A stretch of DNA of 64,000 bases from Tenacibaculum sp. 1_MG-2023 (GTDB taxonomy: Bacteria; Bacteroidota; Bacteroidia; Flavobacteriales; Flavobacteriaceae). Location of the stretch: NCBI RefSeq assembly GCF_030547425.1, contig NZ_JAUORH010000014.1, positions 1 to 64,000 on the forward strand, given 5' to 3'. Below are positions 44,547 to 53,837 of the stretch, piece after piece; positions within the stretch are counted from its first letter, which is position 1, and every line of letters begins with the position of its first letter. The position numbers and the translations under genes were made by a program. A model generated the notes under the pieces. That model was not told the origin of the DNA. It did no database searches and worked only from the letters and a program-made list of their open reading frames with translations.

Positions 44547-45425
44547 TTAATTTCCAATTCGCTCCCCCATTTTAACAAAGGTTTCCATTTTGTTTTTGGT
44601 GTTGGTTAAAACATCTTCATCAATAATTATTTTAGAACTATTAACTAACAATACAATAGTTGAACCACCAAAAGCAAAATATCCCATTTCATCGCCTTTT
44701 TTTACTTCGGAATTAGGTTGGTAAGTCTCAATAATGCTTCCAACCATGGTAGCACCAACGGGGGCGATGATAACATCTCCTTTGTTTTGTGTAGTTAAAG
44801 TGCAGTACTCTCTTTTATTTTCACAGAATACTCTAGTGAAGTTAGCAGCCAAAGCGTGTGGAGAAACGGAGAAATAGCGTCCTTTAATTTTTGTTACTTC
44901 GGAAGGAATTCCGTCATAAGGAAAATGATACCTGTGATAATCGTTAGGGGCTAATCGAAGTATAATTAAAGAATCGTCTTTGTGTTTTGTAGCTAGCTCT
45001 TTATTGCCTAGAAATTCCTCTAAGGTGAATTTTCTTCCTTTAATAAAGAAGTTATGAATATCAGAAATGTTTTTAAATGCTAACATTTTTCCGTCTCCAG
45101 GAGAAACGAAGCCTTCCTCAATAGGACGAGCACCAAGTTTTAATTTTCGATAAAAAAAATCATTAAAGGAAACATAGTCTTCAGATGACCTTTCGGCTTC
45201 GCTCATGTCGATTTGAAGTTCTCTAACAAAACTGTTTATTTTGTTAATAGAATTGGGTTTGTTCATGAGCTTACCATACCACGATGACAAAAATTTACGT
45301 TTAACTAATGGTAATAAAGCCATTTTTCCAAACGGATTATTGTAAAGCAATTTTAAATACCCTTCTCCAGGAGGGGTTTCGGTAATTATTTTACCTGTTT
45401 TTCTATCAATGAATTTTATTTTCAT
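44547..45425 (-). CDS. psd: Phosphatidylserine decarboxylase
   Basis: A 292-aa proenzyme that makes phosphatidylethanolamine. Autocleavage occurs before a Ser that becomes the pyruvoyl group; here the motif is AFGGSTIVLL with the Ser at about 255, a GGST variant of the textbook LGST. RLAPNDYHRYHFPYDG carries the conserved His pair and SPGDGKML the conserved Asp. Length is close to family norm. It is the last gene of the tight udk-divIC-mutA-mutB-psd run, 5 bases after mutB. Confidence 0.92.
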   Translation of the reverse strand: MKIKFIDRKTGKIITETPPGEGYLKLLYNNPFGKMALLPLVKRKFLSSWYGKLMNKPNSINKINSFVRELQIDMSEAERSSEDYVSFNDFFYRKLKLGARPIEEGFVSPGDGKMLAFKNISDIHNFFIKGRKFTLEEFLGNKELATKHKDDSLIILRLAPNDYHRYHFPYDGIPSEVTKIKGRYFSVSPHALAANFTRVFCENKREYCTLTTQNKGDVIIAPVGATMVGSIIETYQPNSEVKKGDEMGYFAFGGSTIVLLVNSSKIIIDEDVLTNTKNKMETFVKMGERIGN

Positions 45426-45430
45426 AACCG

Positions 45431-47494
45431 TTATTCTTCGGTGCTATCAATTAAAATAGTTAACATGTCAATGGCTGCTTGTGCAATTTTAGTTCCAGGG
45501 CCGAAAACACCTACAGCACCAGCATCAAATAAAAATTGATAATCTTGTGCTGGAATCACACCGCCAACAATAACCATAATATCTTCACGCCCATATTTTT
45601 TTAGTTCAGCAATAACTTGTGGAACTAATGTTTTATGTCCTGCAGCTAGTGATGAGATACCTAATATATGTACATCATTTTCTATAGCTTGTTTGGTAGC
45701 TTCTTGTGGTGTTTGGAATAAAGGACCAATATCTACATCAAAACCTAAGTCAGCATAACCTGTTGCTACTACTTTAGCACCACGATCGTGACCATCTTGT
45801 CCTAATTTTGCAATCATAATACGAGGACGACGACCTTCTAATTCCGCAAACTTATCTGCTAATTCAGTAGCTTTTTTAAATAATTCGTCATCTTTTATTT
45901 CTTTACTATACACGCCTGATATGGTTTTATGCACTGCTTTATGACGCCCAAAAATAGTTTCAAGAGCATCTGAAATTTCACCTAATGTAGCTCTGTTTCT
46001 TGCAGCTTTTACAGCTAAATCTAATAAGTTTCCTTCGCCTGTTTTTGCAGATTTTGTTAAATCATGTAAAGCTTTGTCAACTTCTGTTTGATTTCTGTTT
46101 GATTTTAAGTTGTTCAGTCTGTCAATTTGAGATTGACGTACTGCTTCATTATCAACTTCTAAAATATGTAAAGGGTCTTCTTGTTTTAATTGATATTTAT
46201 TAACACCAACAATTACATCTTGACTACTGTCGATTTTGGCTTGTTTTATGGCAGCAGCTTCTTCAATACGCATTTTAGGAATTCCTTTTTCAATGGCTTT
46301 GGTCATTCCGCCTAATTCTTCAACTTCTTGAATTAACCCCCATGCTTTATTGGCAATTTCTTCAGTAAGTTTTTCTACATGATAACTACCCGCCCATGGG
46401 TCTACAGTTTTTGTAATATGGGTTTCTTGTTGTAGGTATATTTGTGTGTTACGAGCAATACGTGCTGAAAAATCAGTTGGTAAGGCAATTGCTTCATCTA
46501 AAGCGTTGGTGTGTAAACTTTGTGTTCCTCCAAAAGCAGCAGCCATTGCTTCAATAGCAGTGCGAGCTACATTGTTAAAAGGGTCTTGTTCCGTTAAACT
46601 CCACCCACTGGTTTGACAGTGAGTTCTTAATGCTAACGATTTTGGGTTTTTCGGATTGAATTGCTTTACGAGTTTTGCCCAAAGCATTCTTCCTGCTCGC
46701 ATTTTGGCAACTTCCATAAAATGATTCATACCAATTGCCCAGAAAAAAGATAAACGAGGAGCAAAAGTGTCAATATCCATTCCTGCTTCGAGTCCTTTTT
46801 TGATGTATTCTAATCCGTCAGCTAACGTATAGGCTAATTCAATTTCTGCAGTAGCACCAGCTTCTTGCATATGGTATCCTGAAATAGAGATTGAATTAAA
46901 CCTTGGCATATTTTCAGAAGTATATCTAAAAATATCAGCAATAATTTTCATTGATGGAGTAGGTGGGTAAATGTAAGTGTTACGCACCATAAACTCTTTT
47001 AAAATATCGTTTTGAATTGTTCCTGATAATAGTTCAGGAGCTACACCTTGTTCTTCAGCTGCTACAATATAAAATGCCAAAATAGGTAACACAGCTCCGT
47101 TCATTGTCATGGAAACGGACATTTTATCTAATGGTATCTGGTCGAACAAAACCTTCATGTCTTCTACAGAATCTATAGCAACACCTGCTTTTCCAACATC
47201 ACCTTGTACACGCTCATGGTCTGAATCGTAACCACGGTGTGTCGCTAAATCGAAAGCAACTGATAATCCTTTTTGACCAGCAGCTAAATTTCTACGGTAA
47301 AAGGCATTACTTTCTTCAGCAGTGGAAAAACCTGCATATTGACGAATTGTCCAAGGTCTACGAACATACATGGTAGAATACGGCCCACGTAAGTTTGGAG
47401 CGATACCAGCAACAAAATCTTCGTGTTTAAAGCTATTGTTTTGTTGTTCTAGGGTTTTATCTATTTGTATGTTTGATATATCTTTTCTACTCAT
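45431..47494 (-). CDS. mutB: Methylmalonyl-CoA mutase large subunit
   Basis: A 687-aa adenosylcobalamin-dependent mutase that interconverts succinyl-CoA and methylmalonyl-CoA in propionate metabolism. The N-terminal TIM barrel has [20 protein letters not shown] and [19 protein letters not shown]. The C-terminal B12 domain has [20 protein letters not shown], whose His is the lower cobalt ligand, then [18 protein letters not shown]. It overlaps mutA by 8 bases. No meaB chaperone or epimerase gene is in the window. Confidence 0.95.
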   Translation of the reverse strand: MSRKDISNIQIDKTLEQQNNSFKHEDFVAGIAPNLRGPYSTMYVRRPWTIRQYAGFSTAEESNAFYRRNLAAGQKGLSVAFDLATHRGYDSDHERVQGDVGKAGVAIDSVEDMKVLFDQIPLDKMSVSMTMNGAVLPILAFYIVAAEEQGVAPELLSGTIQNDILKEFMVRNTYIYPPTPSMKIIADIFRYTSENMPRFNSISISGYHMQEAGATAEIELAYTLADGLEYIKKGLEAGMDIDTFAPRLSFFWAIGMNHFMEVAKMRAGRMLWAKLVKQFNPKNPKSLALRTHCQTSGWSLTEQDPFNNVARTAIEAMAAAFGGTQSLHTNALDEAIALPTDFSARIARNTQIYLQQETHITKTVDPWAGSYHVEKLTEEIANKAWGLIQEVEELGGMTKAIEKGIPKMRIEEAAAIKQAKIDSSQDVIVGVNKYQLKQEDPLHILEVDNEAVRQSQIDRLNNLKSNRNQTEVDKALHDLTKSAKTGEGNLLDLAVKAARNRATLGEISDALETIFGRHKAVHKTISGVYSKEIKDDELFKKATELADKFAELEGRRPRIMIAKLGQDGHDRGAKVVATGYADLGFDVDIGPLFQTPQEATKQAIENDVHILGISSLAAGHKTLVPQVIAELKKYGREDIMVIVGGVIPAQDYQFLFDAGAVGVFGPGTKIAQAAIDMLTILIDSTEE

Positions 47495-48833
47495 TTTGCA
47501 AACGTTCTTGTTCTAACTTTTCAGCTAATCGTTTTTGAATAATAGGTTGAATTAAGGTTTTTTCGTTACGAATTTTCAAGAAAGGAGAAACTTCTAAATC
47601 GTTTTTCATCTTGTCATTTTCGTTTTGAATTTTGTTTGTGCCAAGTAACACTAATTCTCCTGAATCAAATAACTGTTGTTCTTTATCAGCTGATTCTTTT
47701 ATTTTTCGTTGGATGACTCCTTCTTTCAGTTGTTTTAAAAAACCACCACCTTTTTCTATTAACTTAAAAACTTCTAGTGTTTTTTGAGCAAGTTGTTGGG
47801 TGATTGTTTCGATGTAGTATGCACCATTAGCAATGTTTTGTGCTTCTGCTAGTTCACTTTCTTGTTGTAAAATTAATAATTGATTTCTTGATATACGTTC
47901 ACCAAATTCGTTCGGTTGATGGAAAATTTTATCGTACGAACTATTGGCTAGGGTATTCGCTCCTCCTAAAATAGCGCTCATACATTCTGAAGTTGTACGA
48001 AGCATGTTTACATTATAATCATATAAGGTTTTGTTGCGTAAACTAGGTTGTGCGAAAATGTGAGCAGTTGCTTCGGTATTGTATTCTTTTAAAAGAGCAT
48101 TCCATAAAACTCTAAAAGCACGTAGTTTAGCAATTTCGAAAAAGTAATTGCTCCCTACAGAAAAATTAAAATGAATATTTTTTGCTGCTGAACCTCCGAA
48201 GTGGTTCAAATATTCGTTTGCGTGTGCAAGTGTATATGCTAATTGTTGAACGATGGTTGCTCCTGCATTTTGATAAATTGAAGTATCAACACAAATAGCA
48301 TTTTTAGTAGTTTTTGTTATCTCTTCTAGTTGTGTATGGTCGTTTTTAAGGTTTGAGTACCAGTTTCCAGAACTCGCTAAGTTTCCTATAATGTCTATAT
48401 TAAAAAAACAATTGTCAGAGTTTATAAAACTAGCTAATTCTTTGATGAATTCTGAGGATAAAAAACTGAAAGTAAAGTAAAGTAAAGTTTTTTGAGGGTC
48501 AATTCCTTTTAGTAAGGTTTTGTAGTCGAACTCTTTTTTCGCCTTAAATTCAACGGCGTTTGCTCCTCTTTGAATTGAGTCGATAGCAAATAAGTTTGCT
48601 TTTTCTTCATTTTCAATATTAATAGATTGGCAAATAGCAAAACCTTTGTTTGGAGTGTTAACTTTGGTGTTGGTTCTGTCTTCTTTAGTGTAAAAAGGTT
48701 TTACAGTAACACCTTCTTCAGTTTTCCATAAAAGGGTATCGTTATAATCGGCACCTTTTAGGTCTACTTGTATTTTTTGCTTCCATTTTGCGGGGGTAAC
48801 ACCTTGAAATTCGTCAAATAAATAGTTACTCAT
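47487..48833 (-). CDS. mutA: Methylmalonyl-CoA mutase small subunit (truncated domain form)
   Basis: A 448-aa partner of MutB. It aligns with the mutase barrel ([26 protein letters not shown] at the N-terminus, cut to its conserved words here; [38 protein letters not shown]) but has no DGHDRG motif and no cobalamin domain. Small subunits do not bind B12 in characterised heterodimers, and many are over 600 aa with a degenerate B12 domain, so this one is short. It overlaps both divIC and mutB by 8 bases. Confidence 0.88.
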   Translation of the reverse strand: MSNYLFDEFQGVTPAKWKQKIQVDLKGADYNDTLLWKTEEGVTVKPFYTKEDRTNTKVNTPNKGFAICQSINIENEEKANLFAIDSIQRGANAVEFKAKKEFDYKTLLKGIDPQKTLLYFTFSFLSSEFIKELASFINSDNCFFNIDIIGNLASSGNWYSNLKNDHTQLEEITKTTKNAICVDTSIYQNAGATIVQQLAYTLAHANEYLNHFGGSAAKNIHFNFSVGSNYFFEIAKLRAFRVLWNALLKEYNTEATAHIFAQPSLRNKTLYDYNVNMLRTTSECMSAILGGANTLANSSYDKIFHQPNEFGERISRNQLLILQQESELAEAQNIANGAYYIETITQQLAQKTLEVFKLIEKGGGFLKQLKEGVIQRKIKESADKEQQLFDSGELVLLGTNKIQNENDKMKNDLEVSPFLKIRNEKTLIQPIIQKRLAEKLEQERLQNE

Positions 48834-49149
48834 TACTTTTTATGGTATCAAATTCAATAATATAAATATCTTCATCTTCTTTCTTCATTAAGTATTTTTC
48901 TCTAGCATAGCGTTTTAGTTGAAGAGAGTCTTGTAGTTGCTGTATAGTTTTTTTATCTTTTTTTATTTTCTTTTCATGATAATCAATCCAACTTTTTAAC
49001 TCGTTGATTTCGCTATTAAACTCTCTATGTGTAAGGTAAGAATTCTCATCAAAAAAAAGCATCCATACCACAAATACGGTGAGTATAATCACATAAATAT
49101 TAGTAGCTATTTTAAAGGAAGGTTTGTTTTTTATTGATTTAAAACTCAT
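48826..49149 (-). CDS. Septum formation initiator family protein (FtsB/DivIC-like)
   Basis: A 107-aa protein with one membrane span (about 15-31), then a coiled coil (about 40-75) and a short periplasmic tail. KRYAREKYLMKKEDEDIYII matches the conserved end of the FtsB/DivIC domain. The family scaffolds the cell-division complex. It sits one base downstream of udk and overlaps mutA by 8 bases. Confidence 0.85.
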   Translation of the reverse strand: MSFKSIKNKPSFKIATNIYVIILTVFVVWMLFFDENSYLTHREFNSEINELKSWIDYHEKKIKKDKKTIQQLQDSLQLKRYAREKYLMKKEDEDIYIIEFDTIKSNE

Positions 49150-49150
49150 G

Positions 49151-49765
49151 TTATAAACGGTCGTTAATTACAGTTCTTACAATGTCTATGGCAACAGTAT
49201 TATATCTATCGTTAGGTATAATAATGTCAGCGTAATTTTTTGTAGGTTCAATAAATTGTTGATGCATGGGTTTTAAGGTGTTTTGATAACGGTTCAAAAC
49301 TTCATCAACATCTCTACCTCGTTCTTTAATATCTCTTCTTACACGTCTAATCAAGCGTTCGTCAGCATCGGCATGAACGAAAATTTTTATGTCACACAAG
49401 TTACGAAGTTCTGTGCTATTAAAAATCAAAATCCCTTCAATAATAATAACTTTTCTAGGATGTGTTTTTATGGTGTCTTTGGTTCTGTTGTGAGCAACGA
49501 ATGAATATACTGGTTGTTCAATAATGCATCCGTTTTTTAATTCAGATAGATGATCTACCATTAAATCAAAGTCGATTGCTCTGGGATGATCAAAGTTTAT
49601 CTTAGTACGTTCTTCGTAAGTTAGATTATCTGTTTGCTTGTAGTAAGAGTCTTGAGAAATAACGCATACTTCGTCAGCAGGAAGTTCGTTTATTATTTGG
49701 TTTACTACCGTGGTTTTTCCACTTCCCGTACCTCCAGCAATACCGATAACAAATATATTTTTCAT
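49151..49765 (-). CDS. udk: Uridine kinase
   Basis: A 204-aa P-loop kinase that phosphorylates uridine and cytidine. Walker A is GIAGGTGSGKTTVV at residues 8-21. SQDSYYKQTDNLTYEER, NFDHPRAIDFDLM and the arginine-rich lid RLIRRVRRDIKERGRDVDEV are all characteristic. It is the first gene of a five-gene run. A -7-like box TAAATTTG (49801-49794 on the minus strand) is about 28 bases upstream. Confidence 0.94.
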   Translation of the reverse strand: MKNIFVIGIAGGTGSGKTTVVNQIINELPADEVCVISQDSYYKQTDNLTYEERTKINFDHPRAIDFDLMVDHLSELKNGCIIEQPVYSFVAHNRTKDTIKTHPRKVIIIEGILIFNSTELRNLCDIKIFVHADADERLIRRVRRDIKERGRDVDEVLNRYQNTLKPMHQQFIEPTKNYADIIIPNDRYNTVAIDIVRTVINDRL

Positions 49766-49793
49766 TAAGTTTTTGTAAAAAATAGAGTTATGA

Positions 49794-49801
49794 CAAATTT
49801 A
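49794..49801 (-). promoter_or_regulatory. Probable -7 box of the udk-divIC-mutAB-psd operon
   Basis: TAAATTTG on the minus strand matches TANNTTTG, at a normal distance from the udk start. The TTG box is not clear. Confidence 0.4.
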
Positions 49802-49816
49802 GCAAATTAAGCGCAT

Positions 49817-49848
49817 AAAAAAAGCGCTAACTTTTTGTTAGCGCTTTT
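49817..49848 (-). terminator. Terminator of tRNA-Thr
   Basis: AAAGCGCTAAC pairs with GTTAGCGCTTT across TTTTT; on the minus strand the stem is followed by T residues. It separates the tRNA from the udk operon. Confidence 0.75.
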
Positions 49849-49855
49849 AGTTTTG

Positions 49856-49929
49856 AGCCGATGGAGGGACTCGAACCCACGACCTGCTGATTACAAATCA
49901 GCTGCTCTAGCCAGCTGAGCTACATCGGC
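49856..49929 (-). tRNA. tRNA-Thr (anticodon TGT)
   Basis: A 74-base cloverleaf on the minus strand: acceptor GCCGATG / CATCGGC, anticodon arm GCTGA-TTTGTAA-TCAGC with TGT. The T-stem has one T-T mismatch. A -7 box TATATTTG (49956-49949) lies 19 bases upstream. Confidence 0.95.
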
Positions 49930-49948
49930 GTTTGCTTTAAAAGCGTGG

Positions 49949-49956
49949 CAAATATA
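49949..49956 (-). promoter_or_regulatory. tRNA-Thr promoter -7 box
   Basis: TATATTTG on the minus strand; the upstream box is TTT rather than TTG at 19 bases. Confidence 0.5.
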
Positions 49957-50094
49957 TAATGTTTTTTGAAACTGAAAAAACTTTTTTTAAAATTTTTTAA
50001 AGAGTGTTTTTTGTAATAGTTTTAGGTGTTTTTTAAGTAGTTGAATTAGAGTTTGTTTGGTTTTTAAGGGAGGTGTATTTTTTAAGAAAAGAAG

Positions 50095-50169
50095 TCGGGA
50101 TGAGTGGATTCGAACCACCGATCTCTGGTCCCCCAGACCAGCACTTTAACCGGACTAAGCTACATCCCG
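50095..50169 (-). tRNA. tRNA-Pro (anticodon GGG)
   Basis: A 75-base cloverleaf: acceptor CGGGATG / CATCCCG, anticodon arm CTGGT-CTGGGGG-ACCAG with GGG, T-arm with GGTTCGAATCC. The open frame across it on the plus strand is spurious. A -7 box TATATTTG (50183-50176) lies 6 bases upstream. Confidence 0.95.
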
Positions 50170-50175
50170 ATACTA

Positions 50176-50183
50176 CAAATATA
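50176..50183 (-). promoter_or_regulatory. tRNA-Pro promoter -7 box
   Basis: TATATTTG on the minus strand, 6 bases before the tRNA, so transcription would begin at or just before its first base. No TTG box was found. Confidence 0.45.
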
Positions 50184-50189
50184 TTTAAA

Positions 50190-50224
50190 AAAGAAAAAGT
50201 TCTAAGTAAATTACTTAGAACTTT
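50190..50224 (-). terminator. Terminator of the small gene at 50316
   Basis: A perfect 14-bp inverted repeat (AAAGTTCTAAGTAA and complement) is followed on the minus strand by TTCTTTTTT. It lies directly upstream of the tRNA-Pro promoter box. Confidence 0.75.
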
Positions 50225-50315
50225 ATCAAGAATAAATATTATAATGAGAGTGGTAGTTGATGAAACTACTATTCTTATGTATATATTATAAACGAGCTTA
50301 AAGGTTGTTTATTGC

Positions 50316-50546
50316 TTAAGCTGTTAAAGGTTTTCCTTTTAAACGTTTTTCAATACGTTGTTTTACAGCTGTTAAACGCTTCATTAAGTCCATTAACGTG
50401 CTGTCTTTTGTTTGTTTATATACCTCATTAATCTCTAGAATCAGAGCTTTTGCTTCTCTAGAGGCTAGTATTCTATCACTAGTAGTAATAAATTTGAATT
50501 TTCTGTTTTCAAATTCTTCTGCCTTATTGATTAATTCTGAATTCAT
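50316..50546 (-). CDS. Small conserved-looking protein, function unknown
   Basis: A 76-aa, highly charged, predicted all-helical protein (MNSELINKAEEFENRKFKF at the N-terminus; KRLTAVKQRIEKRLKG near the end). I do not recognise a family. Support for it being real: a full two-box promoter upstream, an ATG start at 50546 and a terminator downstream. A TTG four codons upstream would extend it but is less likely. Confidence 0.7.
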   Translation of the reverse strand: MNSELINKAEEFENRKFKFITTSDRILASREAKALILEINEVYKQTKDSTLMDLMKRLTAVKQRIEKRLKGKPLTA

Positions 50547-50905
50547 AAAATTTACCAATTTAAATTAAAATTTCTTTATTAGGTTTTGTCTGATAAAAGA
50601 TATATGCCTAAAATAACTGGGGCGGCAAATATATAGGAAACTTTCTGTTTACAAACAAACAAGTCCATCAATTTGATTTATTAGTTAATAAGTTTTTTTT
50701 ATAAGATAAAAAAACTTTTTTACACTATCTTATATCAGGTATAAGTATTATCTATAAATATAAATGTAACGATTTTATTTTGTTATTTCAAATTATTAGT
50801 AGAAAATTAACAGTTTTCACCTATTTATTTAATGGTTTTTTAAGGAATGGTAAGGTTTTAGTTTGAATACAGTATTTTTGTAGCGAGATAAAACATAGAA
50901 CTAAT
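50547..50905. other. Divergent intergenic region, about 360 bases
   Basis: It contains the promoter at 50626-50654 (minus) and a TATTTTTG box at 50873-50880 (plus) 25 bases before the DUF1684 gene. The rest is very AT-rich with runs of T and A; no coding frame or repeat stands out. Confidence 0.5.
50626..50654 (-). promoter_or_regulatory. Promoter of the small gene at 50316
   Basis: TTG (50654-50652), 18 bases, TATATTTG (50633-50626) on the minus strand match the Bacteroidota consensus. The leader would be about 70 bases. Confidence 0.6.
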
Positions 50906-51517
50906 ATGAAGAAAATATTACTATTAATTTTTACTGTTTCAATACTGTCTTGCAAGAGTCAAGGTAAAAGAGCTGTTTTAGGAGAGTCTGATTTTCAGAA
51001 AGAAATGAATACTAAGTTTAAAGATGCTTCTAGGTCACCATTAACTAAAAAAGGATTGAAAGAGTTTAATGGGCTAAATTTTTTTCCTATTAATGAGAAG
51101 TATAAAGTAAATGCTAGTCTAGAATTGTTACCGAATGCTCCTGTTTTTAATTTTCCTACTACAACAGATAGGATAGTGTTATACAAAAAGTACGGAATAT
51201 TATCTTTTTCTGTTGATGGAGAAGAGTTTGAGTTGGCAATTTATCAAGATGTAAAGCCTGATCCAGAATATGCTAACCATTTATTTTTACCTTTTTTAGA
51301 TAATACGAATGGAAAAACGTCTTATAAAGGTGGTCGTTTTATAGATGTTTACACAACAGATATAAAGGATGATGGTACTATTGTAATAAATTTTAATGAA
51401 GCTTATAATCCTTACTGTGCATATAGTGGTCGTTATTCTTGCCCAATTACACCAAGTGATAATTATTTAGATGTAGAAATTAAGGCAGGGGTGATGTCTT
51501 ATGAAAAACCTAATTAA
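50906..51517 (+). CDS. DUF1684-family lipoprotein
   Basis: A 203-aa protein with a lipobox ending near Cys16 (VSILSCKSQ). The DUF1684 signature is clear: FLDNTNGKTSYKGGRFIDV, then INFNEAYNPYCAYSGRYSCP and PSDNYLDVEIKAG. The Asn, Tyr and Cys residues of the central block are the most conserved in the family. The biochemical function is not known. It is monocistronic, with a promoter box at 50873 and a bidirectional terminator after it. Confidence 0.85.
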   Translation: MKKILLLIFTVSILSCKSQGKRAVLGESDFQKEMNTKFKDASRSPLTKKGLKEFNGLNFFPINEKYKVNASLELLPNAPVFNFPTTTDRIVLYKKYGILSFSVDGEEFELAIYQDVKPDPEYANHLFLPFLDNTNGKTSYKGGRFIDVYTTDIKDDGTIVINFNEAYNPYCAYSGRYSCPITPSDNYLDVEIKAGVMSYEKPN

Positions 51518-51518
51518 T

Positions 51519-51550
51519 AAAAAAAATCCTGCATATGCAGGATTTTTTTA
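51519..51550. terminator. Bidirectional terminator
   Basis: The palindrome AATCCTGCATATGCAGGATT with A-run before and T-run after it ends both the DUF1684 gene and the convergent enoyl-CoA hydratase gene. Confidence 0.8.
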
Positions 51551-52252
51551 TTTAGAAGGAGGTGTTAAGCCTTCTTTACTGTCTTGTTTGATAGCTTTTG
51601 CTAATGAGTCTAAATAAGACTCTCTTACTTTTAACTTGGTCTCTTTATGTGCTTTCTTATTTAGTTTAGAAAACATTTCAGCAACCTTTATAGCTGTTGG
51701 TAGTAAGTGTTCTTGAGGGACAACTTTATCCAAAAAACCGGCTGTAATAGCATTTTTAGGGTTGTATATTTCTGAGCAACTAACACTTCTTTCAAAATAA
51801 ATAGGGGCTAAACGTGCTTTTGCAATTTCGATACCAGCATTATGCATGGTCATACCGATTAAAACTTCGTTCAATCCGATTTTAAAGTCACCTTCAATAC
51901 CTAGCCTATAATCAACAGATAGTAGTAAGAAGGCTCCTTTGGCAACGGCGTGACCAGAACAAGCTGCAATTATTGGATAAGGAAAAGAAAGCATTCTGTG
52001 TGATAATTGAGATCCTTTGGTTACTAGTTCTAAAGCTGATTCAGGAGATTGTGTCATGCTTTTTAAATCGTAACCTGCAGAGAATATTCCTGGTTGTCCT
52101 GTTAATATTACTGGTTTTTCTTCTTTTTCAGCTTTATCAAAAGAGATGTTTAAAGCGTCAATCACTTCATGAGAAATAGCGTTAGCTTTTCCGTTTGTAA
52201 TAGTAATTATTACGTAGCTGTCTTCTGATTTGTATTGTATAAGTTCGCTCAT
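51548..52252 (-). CDS. Enoyl-CoA hydratase/isomerase-family protein
   Basis: A 234-aa crotonase-fold protein. The oxyanion-hole segments are GIFSAGYDLKSMT near residue 60 and CSGHAVAKGAFLLLSVDYRLG near 105, trimmed to their conserved Gly positions. The substrate is unknown. Length is slightly below the usual 255-260 aa. I could not place both catalytic Glu residues of true hydratases with confidence, so isomerase or another crotonase activity is possible. Confidence 0.82.
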   Translation of the reverse strand: MSELIQYKSEDSYVIITITNGKANAISHEVIDALNISFDKAEKEEKPVILTGQPGIFSAGYDLKSMTQSPESALELVTKGSQLSHRMLSFPYPIIAACSGHAVAKGAFLLLSVDYRLGIEGDFKIGLNEVLIGMTMHNAGIEIAKARLAPIYFERSVSCSEIYNPKNAITAGFLDKVVPQEHLLPTAIKVAEMFSKLNKKAHKETKLKVRESYLDSLAKAIKQDSKEGLTPPSK

Positions 52253-52307
52253 TTATTATATAAATTTTACTCACAAAGTGAGGTTGGTTTTAAAGTTGTG
52301 GTATTAT

Positions 52308-52700
52308 TTAAATTGCTTGTGGACTCGTCCAAAGATAATTTACTAAGTAAATACCTGCAAAAACAGCTAAAAATCCGATGATAAAGCTTCCTATAGTGTA
52401 TAGTGTAAAAGAGGTAAAATCGCCAGATTTTAAAAAGACGTGATTTTCATAAGCAAAGGTTGAAAAAGTGGTAAATCCACCACAGAAACCAGTAGCTAAT
52501 AATAGGGTGTGGTTTTGTGTTAATGTATCATTTTTGGCAGCAAGCCCTAAAATAATACCAATAAGTAAGCTCCCAAGAATATTCGTCGTAAAAGTTCCAT
52601 AAGGAATTCCTGTTTGTGAACTGTTTAAAGCTTTTCCGATAATATATCGTAATACACTTCCTGTTCCGCCACCTATAAAAACTAATAATAATTGTTTCAC
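52308..52700 (-). CDS. crcB: Fluoride channel CrcB/Fluc
   Basis: A 130-aa protein with four membrane spans. IGGGTGSVLRYIIG at the N-terminus and GFCGGFTTFSTFAYE in the third span (the Phe and Thr/Ser track of the pore) are diagnostic. Dimers export fluoride across the inner membrane. The start codon is GTG, giving MKQLLLVFIGGGTGS. I looked for a fluoride riboswitch upstream and did not see its conserved core. Confidence 0.93.
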   Translation of the reverse strand: MKQLLLVFIGGGTGSVLRYIIGKALNSSQTGIPYGTFTTNILGSLLIGIILGLAAKNDTLTQNHTLLLATGFCGGFTTFSTFAYENHVFLKSGDFTSFTLYTIGSFIIGFLAVFAGIYLVNYLWTSPQAI

Positions 52701-52794
52701 AAAAATATTTCTAAGTTAATAGCTTGGTTTTACTCTCTTATTGAAAGAAATGTTGTAAAAATCTTTACAAGAGCTTTTCATATCATTGCGAAAA

Positions 52795-52822
52795 TAAGAA
52801 AACCTCACAAATTTGTGAGGCT
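52795..52822 (-). terminator. Terminator of the DoxX-type gene
   Basis: A perfect 18-base palindrome (CCTCACAAATTTGTGAGG, 52803-52820) is followed on the minus strand by TTTTCTTATTTT. Confidence 0.7.
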
Positions 52823-52849
52823 TTACTTATGTATAAATTGTATAATTGT

Positions 52850-53821
52850 TTATAATTCTACATCATCAGTATCTGTCCAATTCCATTTTCCAGTGATGAT
52901 TCCATTTTTTACGGTAACAATACCAGGGTTAGCTCTAATTACTGTTTTTAAAGCAGTTTCATCACAAAACCCAAAAGTGTATGGTAGTCCAAAATTTTGT
53001 TGGGTAGCTGCTAAATCTTCAATATAATCAGCTGTTAGTACGTAGACTTTATAACCTTGTTCGCTAGCTTGTTTTGCAATTTTAGAAACATCAGCAATAC
53101 CTTCTTTTTCTGTTTTCTTTAAATTAGACATAATAACAAGCATTGCTTTTTCTTTTGCTAACATTTCGTCTAACTTGTCGCCTTCATCTGTTTCGATCAT
53201 GAAATCATGTATAGGAGGAAGCTCGTCGCTATCTTCTGGGTATTCCATTCCTTTAGCAATATCTGTTCCTATAGAATAAGCTCTAAAATCAATAATTGGT
53301 AAATGTTGTAAAACATAATAAGTTACAATTAGTGCTAAAAAGACAGAACTATAGGTTGTTAAAGAAGCAAACTTATTTGAAATTATAGGTTTAATATGTT
53401 TAACTCCTAAAATAAGAATAACAATAAAAACCATAAAAACAACATTCTTGTAAAAAGTTTCTCCTGGAGTTAGCTTTAAAGCATCGCCAAAACAACCGCA
53501 ATCTGTAACTTTATTGTAGGTGTATGAATACCAGGTTAAGAATAAGAATATTAGGTTTATACCGAATAAACTCCAAACGGTAAATTTTGCTTTATAGCCT
53601 ACTAAAAGCATAATACCTAAAACTAATTCGGTAACAATTAAAAGAATTGAGAATGGTAAAGCATAAGGAATTAAAAATTCTAAATTTAATACATCGGCAC
53701 CAAAGTATTCTTCAAATTTATATTGAGATCCAATGGGGTCTACCAATTTTACAAATCCAGAGTAAATAAAAAGAAGACCTACAAGTGCTCTTGAAATATG
53801 TGTTAACATTTTTAAAATCAT
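52850..53821 (-). CDS. DoxX/MauE-like membrane protein with C-terminal thioredoxin-like domain
   Basis: A 323-aa protein. The N-terminal half (about 5-150) has four spans with ALVGLLFIYSGFVKLVDPIG, typical of the DoxX/MauE superfamily, and a CGCFGD motif near residue 108. A fifth span lies near 152-172. The C-terminal part (about 215-315) has the outline of a thioredoxin-fold domain (LVIMSNLKKTEKEG, VYVLTADY) but lacks a CxxC pair. Proteins of this layout are annotated as BT_3928 family; function is unsettled. It lies just after the DUF1599 gene in an apparent two-gene operon. Confidence 0.8.
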   Translation of the reverse strand: MILKMLTHISRALVGLLFIYSGFVKLVDPIGSQYKFEEYFGADVLNLEFLIPYALPFSILLIVTELVLGIMLLVGYKAKFTVWSLFGINLIFLFLTWYSYTYNKVTDCGCFGDALKLTPGETFYKNVVFMVFIVILILGVKHIKPIISNKFASLTTYSSVFLALIVTYYVLQHLPIIDFRAYSIGTDIAKGMEYPEDSDELPPIHDFMIETDEGDKLDEMLAKEKAMLVIMSNLKKTEKEGIADVSKIAKQASEQGYKVYVLTADYIEDLAATQQNFGLPYTFGFCDETALKTVIRANPGIVTVKNGIITGKWNWTDTDDVEL

Positions 53822-53837
53822 AGGGGTGTTTTTTAGG

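Noticed and set aside
50073-50291. 72-aa frame across tRNA-Pro
   Set aside because: It runs through the tRNA and a terminator hairpin.
52698-52705. TATTTTTG promoter box at the crcB start
   Set aside because: It overlaps the GTG start codon itself, so transcription would begin inside the gene; it is probably a chance match in AT-rich DNA.
52701-52849. Fluoride riboswitch upstream of crcB
   Set aside because: I looked for the conserved GGNGAUGG and downstream pseudoknot bases and did not find them.
52692-53027. 111-aa plus-strand frame opposite the DoxX-type gene
   Set aside because: It overlaps the end of a convincing minus-strand gene and its terminator, and has no recognisable features.
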